A stretch of DNA of 64,000 bases from Eunapius fragilis. Its lineage: Eukaryota > Porifera > Demospongiae > Spongillida > Spongillidae. The notes below the pieces were generated by a model. The model was not told the origin of the DNA. It made no database searches and was given only the letters and a program-made list of their open reading frames with translations. Positions 1 through 12,431 of the stretch are shown piece after piece. The stretch lies in assembly GCA_963681505.1 (NCBI GenBank), contig OY811980.1, forward strand, positions 8,524,955 to 8,588,954, read 5' to 3'. Position 1 is the first letter of the stretch. Each line of letters starts with the position of its first letter. Both the position numbers and the translations under genes were made by a program.

Positions 1-3000
1 ACCACTGCACTCATGGAAGATAGCAGTAACCATTCTTTTATCTGGTTTAAATGCCACCCCGAGCATACCAGCTTTGGTATGGGTTTACCAAGCGATTCAA
101 AAGTAGGTTCCCACCCATACATTCCTATGGGAAACCACCCATACATCTCTATGGGAAATAATGACTATCTTAGCATCGAGGTGTTGATGAGACATGCAAT
201 ATGAGCAAACCACTGCACACATGGAAGATAGCAGTAACCATTCCTTTATCTGTTTTAAATGCCAACCCGACAATACCTGCTTCGGTATGGGTTAACCAAG
301 CGATTCAAATGTAGGTTCCCACCCATACATTCCTATGGGAAACCACCCGTACATCTCTATGGGAAATATTGACTATCTTAGCATCGAGGTGTTGATGAGG
401 CATGCAGTATGAGCAAACCACTGCACACATGGAAGATAGCAGTAACCACTCTTCTATCTCTTTTCAATGCCACCCCGAGGATACCTGCTTAGGTATGGGT
501 TTACCAAACGATTCAAAAGTAGGTTCCCACCCATACATTTCTATGGGAAATTTTTGACTATCTTAGCATCGAGGTGTTAAAGAGACATGCAATATGAGCA
601 AACCACTGCACACATGGAAGATAGCATTAACCATTCCTCTATCTGTTTAAAATGCCACCCCGAGCATACCTGCTTCGGTATGGGTTACCCAAGCGATTCA
701 AAATAGGTTCCCACCCATACATTCTTATGGGAAACCATCCATACATCTGTATGGGAAATATTGACTATCTTAGCATCGAGGTGTTGATGAGGCATGCAAT
801 ATGAGCAAACCACAGCACACATGGAAGATAGCAGTAACCACTCCTCTATCTCTTTTGAATGCCACCCCGAGGATACCTGCTTAGGTATGGGTTTACCAAG
901 CGATTCAAAAGTAGGTTCCCACACATACATTTCAATGGGAAATTTTTGACTATCTTAGCATCGAGGTGTTGATGAGACATGCAATATGAGCAAACCACTG
1001 CACACATGGAAGATAGTAGTAACCATTCCTCTATCTGTTTTAAATGCCACCCCGAGAATACCTGCTTCGGTATGGGTTACCCAAGCGATTCAAAAGTAGG
1101 TTCCCAGCCATACATTCTTATGGGAAACCATCCATACATCTCTATGGGAAATATTGACTATCTTAGCATCGAGGTGTTGATGAGGCATGCATAATGAGCA
1201 AACCACTGCACACATGGAAGATAGCAGTAACCATACCTCTATCTGTTTTAAATGCCACCCCGATTATACCAGCTTTGGTATGGGTTTACCAAGCGATTCA
1301 AAAGTAGGTTCCCACCCATACATTTCTATGGGAAATTTTTTACTATCTTAGCATCGAGGTGTTGATGAGATTTGCAATATGAGCAAACCACTGCACACAT
1401 GGAAGTTAGCAGTAACCATTCCTTTATCTGGTTGAAATGCCACCCCGAGCATACCAGCTTTGGTATGGGTTTACCAAGCGATTCAAAAGTAGGTTCCCAC
1501 CCATACATTTCTATGGGAAATTTTTGACTATTTTAGCATCGAGGTGTTGATGAGACATGCAATATGAGCAAACCACTGCACACATGGAAGATAGCAGTAA
1601 CCATTCCTTTATCTGTTTTAAATGCCACCCCGAGCATACCTGCTTCGGTATGGGTTAACCAAGCGATTCAAATGTATGTTCCCACCCATACATTCCTATG
1701 GGAAACCACTCATACATCTCTATGGGAAATAATGACTATCTTAGCATCGAGGTGTTGATGAGATATGCAATATGAGTAAACCACTGCACACATGGAAGAT
1801 AGCAGTAACCATTCCTCTATCTGTTTTAAATGCCACCCCGAGCATACCAGCTTTGGTATTGGTTTACCAAGCGATTCAAAAGTAGGTTCCCACCCATACA
1901 TTTCAATGGGAAATTTTTGACTATCTTAGCATCGAGGTGTTGATGAGACATGCAATATGAGCAAACCACTGCACACATGGAAGATAGCAGTAACCATTCC
2001 TTTATCTGTTTTAAATGCCAACCCGACCATACCTGCTTCGGTATGGGTTAACCAAGCGATTCCAATGTAGGTTCCCACCCATACATTCCTATGGGAAACC
2101 ACCCATACATCTCTATGGGAAATAATGACTATCTTAGCATCGAGGTGTTGAAGAGACATGCAATATGAGTAAACCACTGCACACATGGAAGATAGCAGTA
2201 ACCATTCCTCTATCTGTTTTAAATGCCACCCCGAGCATTCCAGCTTTGGTATGGGTTTACCAAGCGATTCAAAGGTAGGTTCCCACCCATACATTTCAAT
2301 GGGAAATTTTTGACTATCTTAGCATCGAGGTGTTGATGAGACATGCAATATGAGCAAACCACTGCACACATGGAAGATAGCAGTAACCATTCCTTTATCT
2401 GTTTTAAATGCCAACCCGACCATACCTGCTTCGGTATGGGTTAACCAAGCGATTCAAATGTAGGTTCCCACCCATGCATTCCTATGGGAAATCACCCATA
2501 CATCTATATGGGAAATAATGACTATCTTAGCATCGAGGTGTTGATGAGACCTGCAATATGAGTAAACCACTGCACACATGGAAGATAGCAGTAACCATTT
2601 CTCTATCTGTTTTAAATGCCACCCAGAGCATACAAGCTTTGGTATGGGTTTATCAAGCTATTCAAAAGTAGGTTCCCACCCATACATTTCTATGGGAAAT
2701 TTTTGACTATCTTAGAATCGAGGTGTTGATGAGATATGCAATATGAGCAAACCACTGCACACATGGAAGTTAGCAGTAACCATTCCTTTATCTGTTTTAA
2801 ATGCCACCCCGAGCATACCTGCTTCGGTATGGGTTAACCAAGCATTTCAAATGTATGTTCCCACCCATACATTCCTATGGTAAACCACCCATACATCTCT
2901 ATGGGAAATAATGACTATCTTAGCATCGAGGTGTTGATGAGACATGCAATATGAGTAAACCACTGCACACATGGAAGATAGCAGTAACCATACCTCTATC

Positions 3001-6000
3001 TGTTTTAAATGCCACCCCGATTACACCAGCTTTGGTATGGGTTTACCAAGCGATTCAAAAGTAGGTTCCCACCCATACATTTCTATGGGAAATTTTTTAC
3101 TATCTTAGCATCGAGGTGTTGATGAGATTTGCAATATGAGCAAACCACTGCACACATGGAAGTTAGCAGTAACCATTCCTTTATCTGTTTTAAATGCCAA
3201 CTCGAGCATACCTGCTTCGGTATGGGTTAACCAAGCGATTCAAAAGTAGGTTCCCACCCATACATTCCTACGGGAAACCACCCATACATCTCTATGGGAA
3301 ATTTTTGACTATCTTAGCATCGAGGTGTTGATGAGACATGCAATGGGAGCAAACCACTGCACACATGGAAGATAGCAGTAACCATTCCTTTATCTGTTTT
3401 AAATGCCACCCCGTGCATACCTGCTTTGGTATGGGTTAACCAAGCGATTCAAAAGTAGGTTCCCACCCATACATTCCTATGGGAAACCACCCATACATCT
3501 CTATGGGAAATATTGACTATCTTAGCATCGAGGTGTTGATGAGGCATGCAGTATGAGCAAACCACTGCACACATGGAAGATAGCAGTAACCACTCTTCTA
3601 TCTCTTTTCAATGCCACCCCGAGGATACCTGCTTAGGTATGGGTTTACCAAACGATTCAAAAGTAGGTTCCCACCCATACATTTCTATGGGAAATTTTTG
3701 ACTATCTTAGCATCGAGGTGTTAAAGAGACATGCAATATGAGCAAACCACTGCACACATGGAAGATAGCAGTAACCATTCCTTTATCTGTTTTAAATGCC
3801 AACCCGACCATACCTGCTTCGGTATGGGTTAACCAAGCGATTTAAATGTAGGTTCCCACCCATGCATTCCTATGGGAAACCACCCATACATCTCTATGGG
3901 AAATAATGACTATCTTAGCATCGAGGTGTTGATGAGACCTGCAATATGAGTAAACCACTGCACACATGGAAGATAGCAGTAACCATTCCTCTATCTGTTT
4001 TAAATGCCACCCAGAGCATACAAGCTTTGGTATGGGTTTATCAAGCTATTCAAAAGTAGGTTCCCACCCATACATTTCTATGGGAAATTTTTGACTATCT
4101 TAGAATCGAGGTGTTGATGAGATATGCAATATGAGCAAACCACTGCACACATGGAAGTTAGCAGTAACCATTCCTTTATCTGTTTTAAATGCCACCCCGA
4201 GCATACCTGCTTCGGTATGGGTTAACCAAGCATTTCAAATGTATGTTCCCACCCATACATTCCTATGGTAAACCACCCATACATCTCTATGGGAAATAAT
4301 GACTATCTTAGCATCGAGGTGTTGATGAGACATGCAATATGAGTAAACCACTGCACACATGGAAGATAGCAGTAACCATACCTCTATCTGTTTTAAATGC
4401 CACCCCGATTACACCAGCTTTGGTATGGGTTTACCAAGCGATTCAAAAGTAGGTTCCCACCCATACATTTCTATGGGAAATTTTTTACTATCTTAGCATC
4501 GAGGTGTTGATGAGATTTGCAGTATGAGCAAACCACTGCACACATGGAAGTTAGCAGTAACCATTCCTTTATCTGTTTTAAATGCCAACTCGAGCATACC
4601 TGCTTCGGTATGGGTTAACCAAGCGACTCAAAAGTAGGTTCCCACCCATACATTCCTACGGGAAACCACCCATACATCTCTATGGGAAATTTTTGACTAT
4701 CTTAGCATCGAGGTGTTGATGAGACATGCAATGGGAGCAAACCACTGCACACATGGAAGATAGCAGTAACCATTCCTTTATCTGTTTTAAATGCCACCCC
4801 GTGCATACCTGCTTTGGTATGGGTTAACCAAGCGATTCAAAAGTAGGTTCCCACCCATACATTCCTATGGGAAACCACCCATACATCTCTATGGGAAATA
4901 TTGACTATCTTAGCATCGAGGTGTTGATGAGGCATGCAGTATGAGCAAACCACTGCACACATGGAAGATAGCAGTAACCACTCTTCTATCTCTTTTCAAT
5001 GCCACCCCGAGGATACCTGCTTAGGTATGGGTTTACCAAACGATTCAAAAGTAGGTTCCCACCCATACATTTCTAAGGGAAATTTTTGACTATCTTAGCA
5101 TCGAGGTGTTAAAGAGACATGCAATATGAGCAAACCACTGCACACATGGAAGATAGCATTAACCATTCCTCTATCTGTTTAAAATGCCACCCCGAGCATA
5201 CCTGCTTCGGTATGGGTTACCCAAGCGATTCAAAAGTAGGTTCCCACCCATACATTCTTATGGGAAACCATCCATACATCTGTATGGGAAATATTGACTA
5301 TCTTAGCATCGAGGTGTTGATGAGGCATGCAATATGAGCAAACCACAGCACACATGGAAGATAGCAGTAACCACTCCTCTATCTCTTTTCAATGCCACCT
5401 CGAGGATACCTGCTTAGGTATGGGTTTACCAAGCGATTCAAAAGTAGGTTCCCACCCATACATTTCTATGGGAAATTTTTGACTATCTTAGCATCGAGGT
5501 GTTGATGAGACATGCAATATGAGCAAACCACTGCACACATGGAAGATAGTAGTAACCATTCCTCTATCTGTTTTAAATGCCACCCCGAGCATACCTGCTT
5601 CGGTATGGGTTACCCAAGCGATTCAAAAGTAGGTTCCCACCCATACATTCTTATGGGAAACCATCCATACATCTCTATGGGAAATATTGACTATCTTAGC
5701 ATCGAGGTGTTGATGAGGCATGCATAATGAGCAAACCACTGCACACATGGAAGATAGCAGTAACCACTCCTCTATCTCTTTTCATTGCCACCCTGAGGAT
5801 ACCTGCTTAGGTATGGGTTTACCAAGCGTTTCAAAAGTAGGTTCCCACCCATACATTTCTATGGGAAATTTTTGACTATCATAGCATCGAGGTGTTGATG
5901 AGACATGCAATATGAGCAAACCACTGCACACATGGAAGATAGCATTAACCATTCCTCTATCTGTTTAAAATGCCACCCCGAGCATACCTGCTTCGGTATG

Positions 6001-8260
6001 GGTTACCCAAGCGATTCAAAAGTAGGTTCCCACCCATACATTCCTATGGGAAATCATCCGTACATCTCTATGGGAAATATTGACTTTTTTAGCATCGAGG
6101 TGTTGATGAGGCATGCAATATGAGCAAACCACTGCACACATGGAAGATAGCAGTAACCACTCCTCTGTCTCTTTTCAATGCCACCCTGAGGATACCTGCT
6201 TAGGTATGGGTTTACCAAGCGTTTCAAAAGTAGGTTCCCACCGATACATTTCTATGGGAAATTTTTGACTGTCATAGCATCGAGGTGTTGAGGAGACATG
6301 CAGTATGAGCAAACCACTGCACACATGGAATATAGCAGTAACCATTCCTTTATCTGTTTTAAATGCCACCCCGAGCATACCTGCTTCGGTATGGGTTACC
6401 CAAGCGATTCAAAAGTAGGTTCCCACCCATACATTCTTATGGGAAACCATCCATACATCTGTATGGGAAATATTGACTATCTTAGCATCGAGGTGTTGAT
6501 GAGACATGCAATGGGAGCAAACCACTGCACACATGGAAGATAGCAGTAACCATTCCTTTATCTGTTTTAAATGCCACCCCGTGCATACCTGCTTTGGTAT
6601 GGGTTAACCAAGCGATTCAAAAGTAGGTTCCCACCCATACATTCCTATGGGAAACCACCCATACATCTCTTTGGGAAATATTGACTATCTTAGCAACGAG
6701 GTGTTGATGAGGCATGCAGTATGAGCAAACCACTGCACACATGGAAGATAGCAGTAACCACTCTTCTATCTCTTTTCAATGCCACCCCGAGGATACCTGC
6801 TTAGGTATGGGTTTACCAAACGATTCAAATGTAGGTTCCCACCCATACATTTCTATGGGAAATTTTTGACTATCTTAGCATCGAGGCGTTGAAGAGACAT
6901 GCAATATGAGCAAACCACTGCACACATGGAAGATAGCATTAACCATTCCTCTATCTGTTTAAAATGCCACCCTGAGCATACCTGCTTCGGTATGGGTTAC
7001 CCAAGCGATTCAAAAGTAGGTTCCCACCCATACATTCTTACGGGAAACCATCCATACATCTGTATGGGAAATATTGACTATCTTAGCATCGAGGTGTTGA
7101 TGAGACATGCAATATGAGGAAACCACTGCACACATGGAAGATTGCAGTAACCATTCCTCTATCTGTTTTAAATGCCACCCCGAGCATACCTGCTTCGGTA
7201 TGGGTTACCCAAGCGATTCAAAAGTAGGTTCCCACCCATACATTCTTATGGGAAACGATCCATACATCTCTATGGGAAATATTGACTATCTTAGCATCGA
7301 GGTGTTGATGAGGCATGCATAATGAGCAAACCACTGCACACATGGAAGATAGCAGTAACCACTCCTCTATCTCTTTTCAATGCCACCCTGAGGATACCAG
7401 CTTTGGTATGGGTTTACCAAGCGATTCAAAAGTAGGTTCCCACCCATACATTTCTATGGGAAATTTTTGACTATTTTAGCATTGAGGTGTGGATGAGACA
7501 TGCAATATGAGCAAACCACTGCACACATGGAAGATAGCAGTAACCATTCCTTTATCTGTTTTAAATGCCACCCCGAGCATACCTGCTTCGGTATGGGTTA
7601 ACCAAGCGATTCAAATGTAGGTTCCCACCCATACATTCCTATGGGAAACCACCCATACATCTCTATGGGAAATAATGACTATCTTAGCATCGAGGTGTTG
7701 ATGAGACATGCAATATGAGTAAACCACTGCACACATGGAAGATAGCAGTAACCATTCCTCTATCTGTTTTAAATGCCACCCCGAGCATACCAGCTTTGGT
7801 ATGGGTTTACCAAGCGATTCAAAAGTAGGTTCCCACCCATACATTTCAATGGGAAATTTTTGACTATCCTAGCATCGAGGTGTTGATGAGACATGGAATA
7901 TGAGCAAACCACTGCACACATGGAAGATAGCAGTAACCATTCATTTATCTGGTTTAAATGCCACCCCGAGCATACCTGCATCGGTATGGGTTAACCAAGC
8001 TATTCAAAAGTAGGCTCCCACCCATACATTCCTATGGGAAACCACCCATACATCTCTATGGGAAATAATGACTATCTTAGCATCGAGGTGTTGATGAGAC
8101 ATGTAGTATGAGTAAACCACTGCACACATGGAAGATAGCAGTAACCATTCCTCTATCTGTTTTAAATGCCACCCCGAGCATACCAGCTTTGGTATGGGTT
8201 TACCATGCGATTCAAATGTAGGTTCCCACCCATACATTTCTATGGGAAATTTTTGACTAT
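1..8260 (+). repeat. Satellite A: tandem array of 185- and 208-bp monomers
   Basis: About 42 monomers run head to tail and the array continues off the left edge. A convenient unit start is GAGCAAACCACTGCACAC, seen at 203, 411, 596, 803, 988, 1196, 1381, 1566, 1774 and 1959, which gives spacings of 208, 185, 207, 185, 208, 185, 185, 208 and 185. The long monomer differs from the short one mainly by a second copy of a roughly 23-bp stretch holding the small hairpin CCCATA-(6 nt)-TATGGG. Long and short monomers usually alternate, making a 393-bp dimer; units at 5119, 5512, 5905 and 6298 are exactly 393 bp apart. Open frames of 60-140 codons on both strands repeat with the monomer and are not genes. 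I do not recognise the family. Confidence 0.95.
2352..5127 (+). repeat. Two tandem copies of a 1388-bp, 7-monomer higher-order repeat within satellite A
   Basis: Private variants recur at an offset of exactly 1388 bp: CCCATGCATT at 2471 and 3859, ACCCAGAGCA at 2621 and 4009, and CAATGGGAGC at 3341 and 4729. The period equals seven monomers (long and short mixed, one carrying a 1-bp insertion). Copy 1 is about 2352-3739 and copy 2 about 3740-5127. The CAATGGGAGC variant appears again near 6509, and the variant with TTCTATCTCTTTTCAATGCC recurs near 454, 3597, 4985 and 6772, so parts of the same block were copied elsewhere in the array. Confidence 0.85.
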
Positions 8261-10600
8261 GCCAATTGGGCCAATTGGTTCCAATTGCCCATTTGGTGCG
8301 GTATGTCCCAATTGGTGTGATATGTCCCAATGAATTGATGCCAATTGGGCCAATTGGTTCCACGGGCGCGATTGGTGAGATATGTCCCATTGAATTGATG
8401 CCAATTGGGCCAATTGGTTCCATTGGCCATATTGGTGCGATATGAACTATTTATGCCAATTGGGCCAATTGGTTCCACCGACCCAATTGGCGCGATATGT
8501 ACTATTTATGCCAATTGGGCCAATTGGTTCCACGGGACCAATTGGTGCGATATGTGCCAATAAATTATTGCGAATTGGTTCCATTGGCCCAATTGGTGCG
8601 ATATGAACTATTTATGCCAATTGGGCCAATTGGTTCAACAGGCCGAATTGGTGCGGTATGTCCCAATGAATTGATGCCAATTGGGCCAATTAGTTCCATC
8701 GGCCCAATTGGCGCGATATGCGTAATGAAATGATGCCAATTGGGCCAATTGGTTCTACCGGCCGAATTGGCGCGATATGAACAATGTATGCCAATTGGGT
8801 CAATTGGTTCCACCGGCCCAATTGGTCCGGTATGTCCCAATGAATTGATGCCAATTGGGCCAATTGGTTCCTTGGGCCCAATTGGCGCAATATGTACAAT
8901 TTATGCCAATTGGGCCAATTGGTTCCAATGGCCCAATTGGTGCGATATGTCTTAATGAATTGATGCCAATTGGGCCAATTGGTTCCATGGGCCTAATTGG
9001 CGCGACATGTACTAATTATGCCAATTGGGCCACTTGGTTCCACGGGAGCAATTGGTGACATGTCCCATTGAATTGATGCCAAACGGGCCAATTGGTTCCA
9101 TCGGCCCAATTGGCGCGATATGAACAATTTATGCCAATTGGGCCAATTGGTTCCACCGTCCCAATTGTTGCAGTATGTCCCAATGAATTGATGCCAATTG
9201 GGCCAATTGGTTCCACCGGCCCAATTGGCGCGAGATGAACTATTTTTGCCAATTGGGCCAATTGGTTCCACGGGCCCAATTAGTGAGATATGTCCCAATG
9301 AATTGATACCAATTAGGCCAATTGGTTCCATCGGCCCAATTGGCGCGATAAGTGCAATTTATGCCAATCGGGCCAATTGGTTCCAATGGCCCAATTGGTG
9401 CGATATATTGATGCCAATTGGGCCAATTGGTTCCACCGGCCCAATTGGCGCGATATGTACTATTTATGCCAATTGGGCCAATTGGTTCCACCGGCCCAAT
9501 TGGTGCGATATGTCCCAATGAATTGATGCCAATTGGGCCAATTGGTTCCATCGGCCCAATTGGCGCGATATATACAATTTATGCCAATTGGGCCAATTGG
9601 TTCCACCGGCCCAATTGTTGCTTTATGTCCCTATGAATTGATGCCAATCGAGCCAATTGGTTCCATCGGCCCAATTGGCGCGATATGTCCTAACGAAATG
9701 ATGCCAAATGGGCCAATTGGTTCCACCGGCCCAATTGGCGCGATATGTACTACTCATGCCAATTTGGCCAATTGGTTCCACGGGCCCAATTGGTGCGATA
9801 TGTCCCAATGAATTGAGGCGAATTGGGCCGATTGGTTCCATCGGCCCAATTGGCGCGATATGTACAATTTATGCCAATTGGACCAATTGGTTCCACCGGC
9901 CCAATTGGCGCGGTATGTCCCAATGAATTGATGCCAATTGGGCCAATTGGTTCCATTGGCCCAATTGGCGCGATATGTACTATTTATGCCAATTGGGCCA
10001 ATTGGTTCCACGGGCCCAATTGGTGCGATATGTCCCAATGAATTGATGCCAATTGGGTAAATTGGTTCCATCCGCCCAATTGGCGCGATAAGTACAATTT
10101 ATGCCAATTGGGCCAATTGGTACCACCGGCCCAATTGTTGCGGTATGTCCCAATGAATTGATGCCAATTGGGCCAATTGGTTCCATCGGCCCAATTGGCG
10201 CGATATGTCCTGATGAAATGATGCCAATTGGGCCAATTGGTTCCACCGGCCCAATTGGCGCGATATGTACTATTTATGCCAATTGGGCCAATTGGTTCCA
10301 CGGGCCCAATTGGTGTGATATGTCCCAATGAATTGATGCCAATTGGGGCAATTGGTTCCATCGGCCCAATGGGCGCGATATGTCCTGATGAAATGATGCC
10401 AATTGGGCCAATTGGTTCCACCGGCCCAATTGGCGCGATATGTACTATTTATGCCAATTGGGCCAATTGGTTCCACGGGCCCAATTGGTGTGATATGTCC
10501 CAATGAATTGATGCCAATTGGGGCAATTGGTTCCATCGGCCCAATTGGCGCGATTTGTTCTGATGAAATGATACCAATTGGGCCAATTGGTATCATTTCA
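8261..10600 (+). repeat. Satellite B: 55-60-bp tandem repeat rich in CCAATTGG
   Basis: About 40 units, each starting ATGCCAATTGGGCCAATTGG, followed by a TTCC-rich link, GGCCCAATTGG, and a CGCGATATGT tail. Unit length depends on the linker: about 55 bp with a TACTATTTATG-type linker and 59-60 bp with a CCCAATGAATTGATG-type linker; unit starts at 8401, 8456 and 8511 are 55 apart. CAATTG palindromes occur two or three times per unit. Translation gives MPIGPIGSTGPIG-like strings on + and related strings on -, superficially collagen-like, but both strands and several frames are open in the same way, so no gene is called. The left join to satellite A is abrupt at 8260/8261. Confidence 0.95.
10564..10600. 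repeat. 37-bp palindrome ending satellite B
   Basis: Perfect 17-bp arms (TGAAATGATACCAATTG and its reverse complement) around a 3-nt centre. The left arm is ordinary satellite B sequence; the right arm is the same sequence inverted, so the array turns back on itself at its last unit. Confidence 0.95.
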
Positions 10601-11071
10601 AGTGCACAAATCCGTCGCGCTGCGACGGATTGGTGCACTTATGCGGGATCTATCTGTAGCAATTTGGCACAATTTGGCGCGTTGCGACGGATTGCAGCAT
10701 TTTCGCTGAACCAATCTGTAACAATTCGGCGCGCTACAACGGATTGCTGCACTATCGCTGGATTAATCTGCAACAATTCGGGGCAATTCGGCGCGCTGAG
10801 ACCGATTGTTTCACTATGGCGGGATCAATCTGCTACAATTAGGCGCAATTCGGTTCGCTGAGACGGATTGCTGCACTATTGCGGGATCAATCTGCAATAT
10901 GTTATTCTGCACAATTCGGCGCGCTGCGACCGATTGCTGCACTTTCACGGCTTCAATCTGCAACTATTCAGCGCAATTCGGCGCGCTGCGACGGATTCCT
11001 GCACTTTCGCATGATCAATCTGTAACAATTCGGGGCAATTCGGCGCGCCGAGACCGATTGCTTAGTGGTAG
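10601..11071 (+). repeat. Satellite C block 1
   Basis: First block of a CpG-rich satellite whose typical unit reads CAATCTGTAACAATTCGG, CGCAATTCGG, CGCGCTGCGACGGATTGC, TGCACTTTCGCGGGAT, about 62 bp, or about 52 bp when one CAATTCGGCG module is missing. This block is paralogous to 14242-14666. At its right end it passes into CTTAGTGGTAG, the start of the minisatellite, where the 11072 element is inserted. Confidence 0.92.
10602..10638. repeat. 37-bp near-perfect palindrome beginning satellite C
   Basis: Left arm GTGCACAAATCCGTCGC pairs with right arm GCGACGGATTGGTGCAC with one mismatch around a 3-nt centre. The right arm is normal satellite C; the left arm is satellite C in reverse. It lies one base after the palindrome that closes satellite B. 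Confidence 0.93.
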
Positions 11072-11082
11072 CACAGCGATTC
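11072..11082 (+). repeat. Left terminal inverted repeat of the 11072-12442 element
   Basis: CACAGCGATTC, preceded by the TAG target duplication at 11069-11071. One mismatch to the complement of the right terminus. A looser echo continues inside: CACGTA lies 38-39 bp from each end. Confidence 0.72.
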
Positions 11083-12431
11083 GATTGCCCTGCCGCGGGC
11101 CCGTAAGGTCACGTAAATTCATTTGTAACCCTGACGTTACGGATTACGTTGTCATCAGGCGTACGTACCCCGCGTTCGGACCGATTACTCACGGGAATAG
11201 GATTACGGTCGTAATCTTCATCCGTGTGTTTGCGCGTGAGTACGTGAGCAACATCCGCAAGACTACGTTATTACACCGTGATTTCATCCCCGTTCCCACG
11301 ATAATGACTCGTTCCCAGTAGTAACATGCATTAATAAATTACCCAGCAATTTCTTTCAAATATAATTTAATAACGTTTTACATATGCATGTACAGAGGGG
11401 AATATAGCGATTTTACAAGTAGAGCCAATTGATGAGACCATGGCAGAAGCCTCTTCCACCCTGGCTGCATATGCCTAGCCAAATAGAGCACTAAAACACA
11501 CGGATGCTGAACGATCTGCTCTACCTGGTATAATGAATACTCCTTCATGATGCGCTTGATCCCGCCGCCTGCATGCACGCAGCTAGAGAGGCCTTAACTT
11601 TTGTATACGTAGGGATCGCTTGGCACGCCTAGCTGAATCGTCATCTATTAGGGTCGATACAGGGTTAAATTTTAAAATTCACCAACAGCACTAACTTTTA
11701 TACAAACCTCCTCTTTATCGATGTTCTTCTATTCAATCCTGGTAAGAAACGCTAGGTGTGAAAGAAAAAGCAATCCACCGCAGAGGGGCGCTGTAAAAAT
11801 CTGCCTGTGAAGAAGCCGCTAACCTTCAAGGATCAGTGTAGTTTTCCTCAACTGGGGTTACACAATTGTAGGACCTGCAAGGCATATGACACGCGGGGTA
11901 AAACAAAAAACCTCATCGTGTTGGTGTCACACCTTGTTTGACTTGTTTGTTTCAGAGCCTTACTAGAAAACACTTACCTATGTCGAGCGCAATATTTATC
12001 AGTACGCAGCGCAACATGCACCCTTTAAACGAAGTGTGCAACTTACCAGTACGTCGTAGAATGAATGGCTACCAGCAGCAAACGTACGCGTGTAAAACGT
12101 GCCCCTCCTGAGGCCTGCAAAAAATGTAAAAGGCAGAATACGTACGCTGGGTTTATAATCTCACCATAGTTTTGTATAGAACACGGAACATGTCTCGAAA
12201 CAGCCATTTTGCCAAAAAGGTCATCTACTGGCGGAAACGAAAATATAACAGAATCACCAGGGCACTTTGTGAGCATTTAGAACAATTAGAGGGTATTGAA
12301 TGGGCGTTGCGTATATTTGAGTCTGAGTACGAGGCCCATTTTGGTTTGCGATGCCCGCAAACATTCGTTACGTGAACTCCCCGTTGGTCTCATAAAATAC
12401 GTGATATGCAGTCGTACGCAATCAGACGCCT

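Noticed and set aside
685..2294. Small genes in satellite A (60-140 codons, e.g. MYGWEPTFESLGKPIPK strings)
   Set aside because: They recur with the monomer, occur on both strands and are broken by the frequent 1-bp and 23-bp length changes.
8261..10600. Collagen-like protein suggested by GPIGSTGPIG strings in satellite B
   Set aside because: Gly-X-Y periodicity is not sustained, stops fall every 70-150 codons, and equivalent strings occur in other frames and on the other strand because CCAATTGG is palindromic.
12190..12375. 61-codon frame MSRNSHFAKKVIYWRKRKYN... within the 11072 element
   Set aside because: It has a protein-like composition, but it is short, overlaps an opposite-strand frame (12043-12276) and matches no family I recognise. 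It could be a remnant of a transposon protein; no support.
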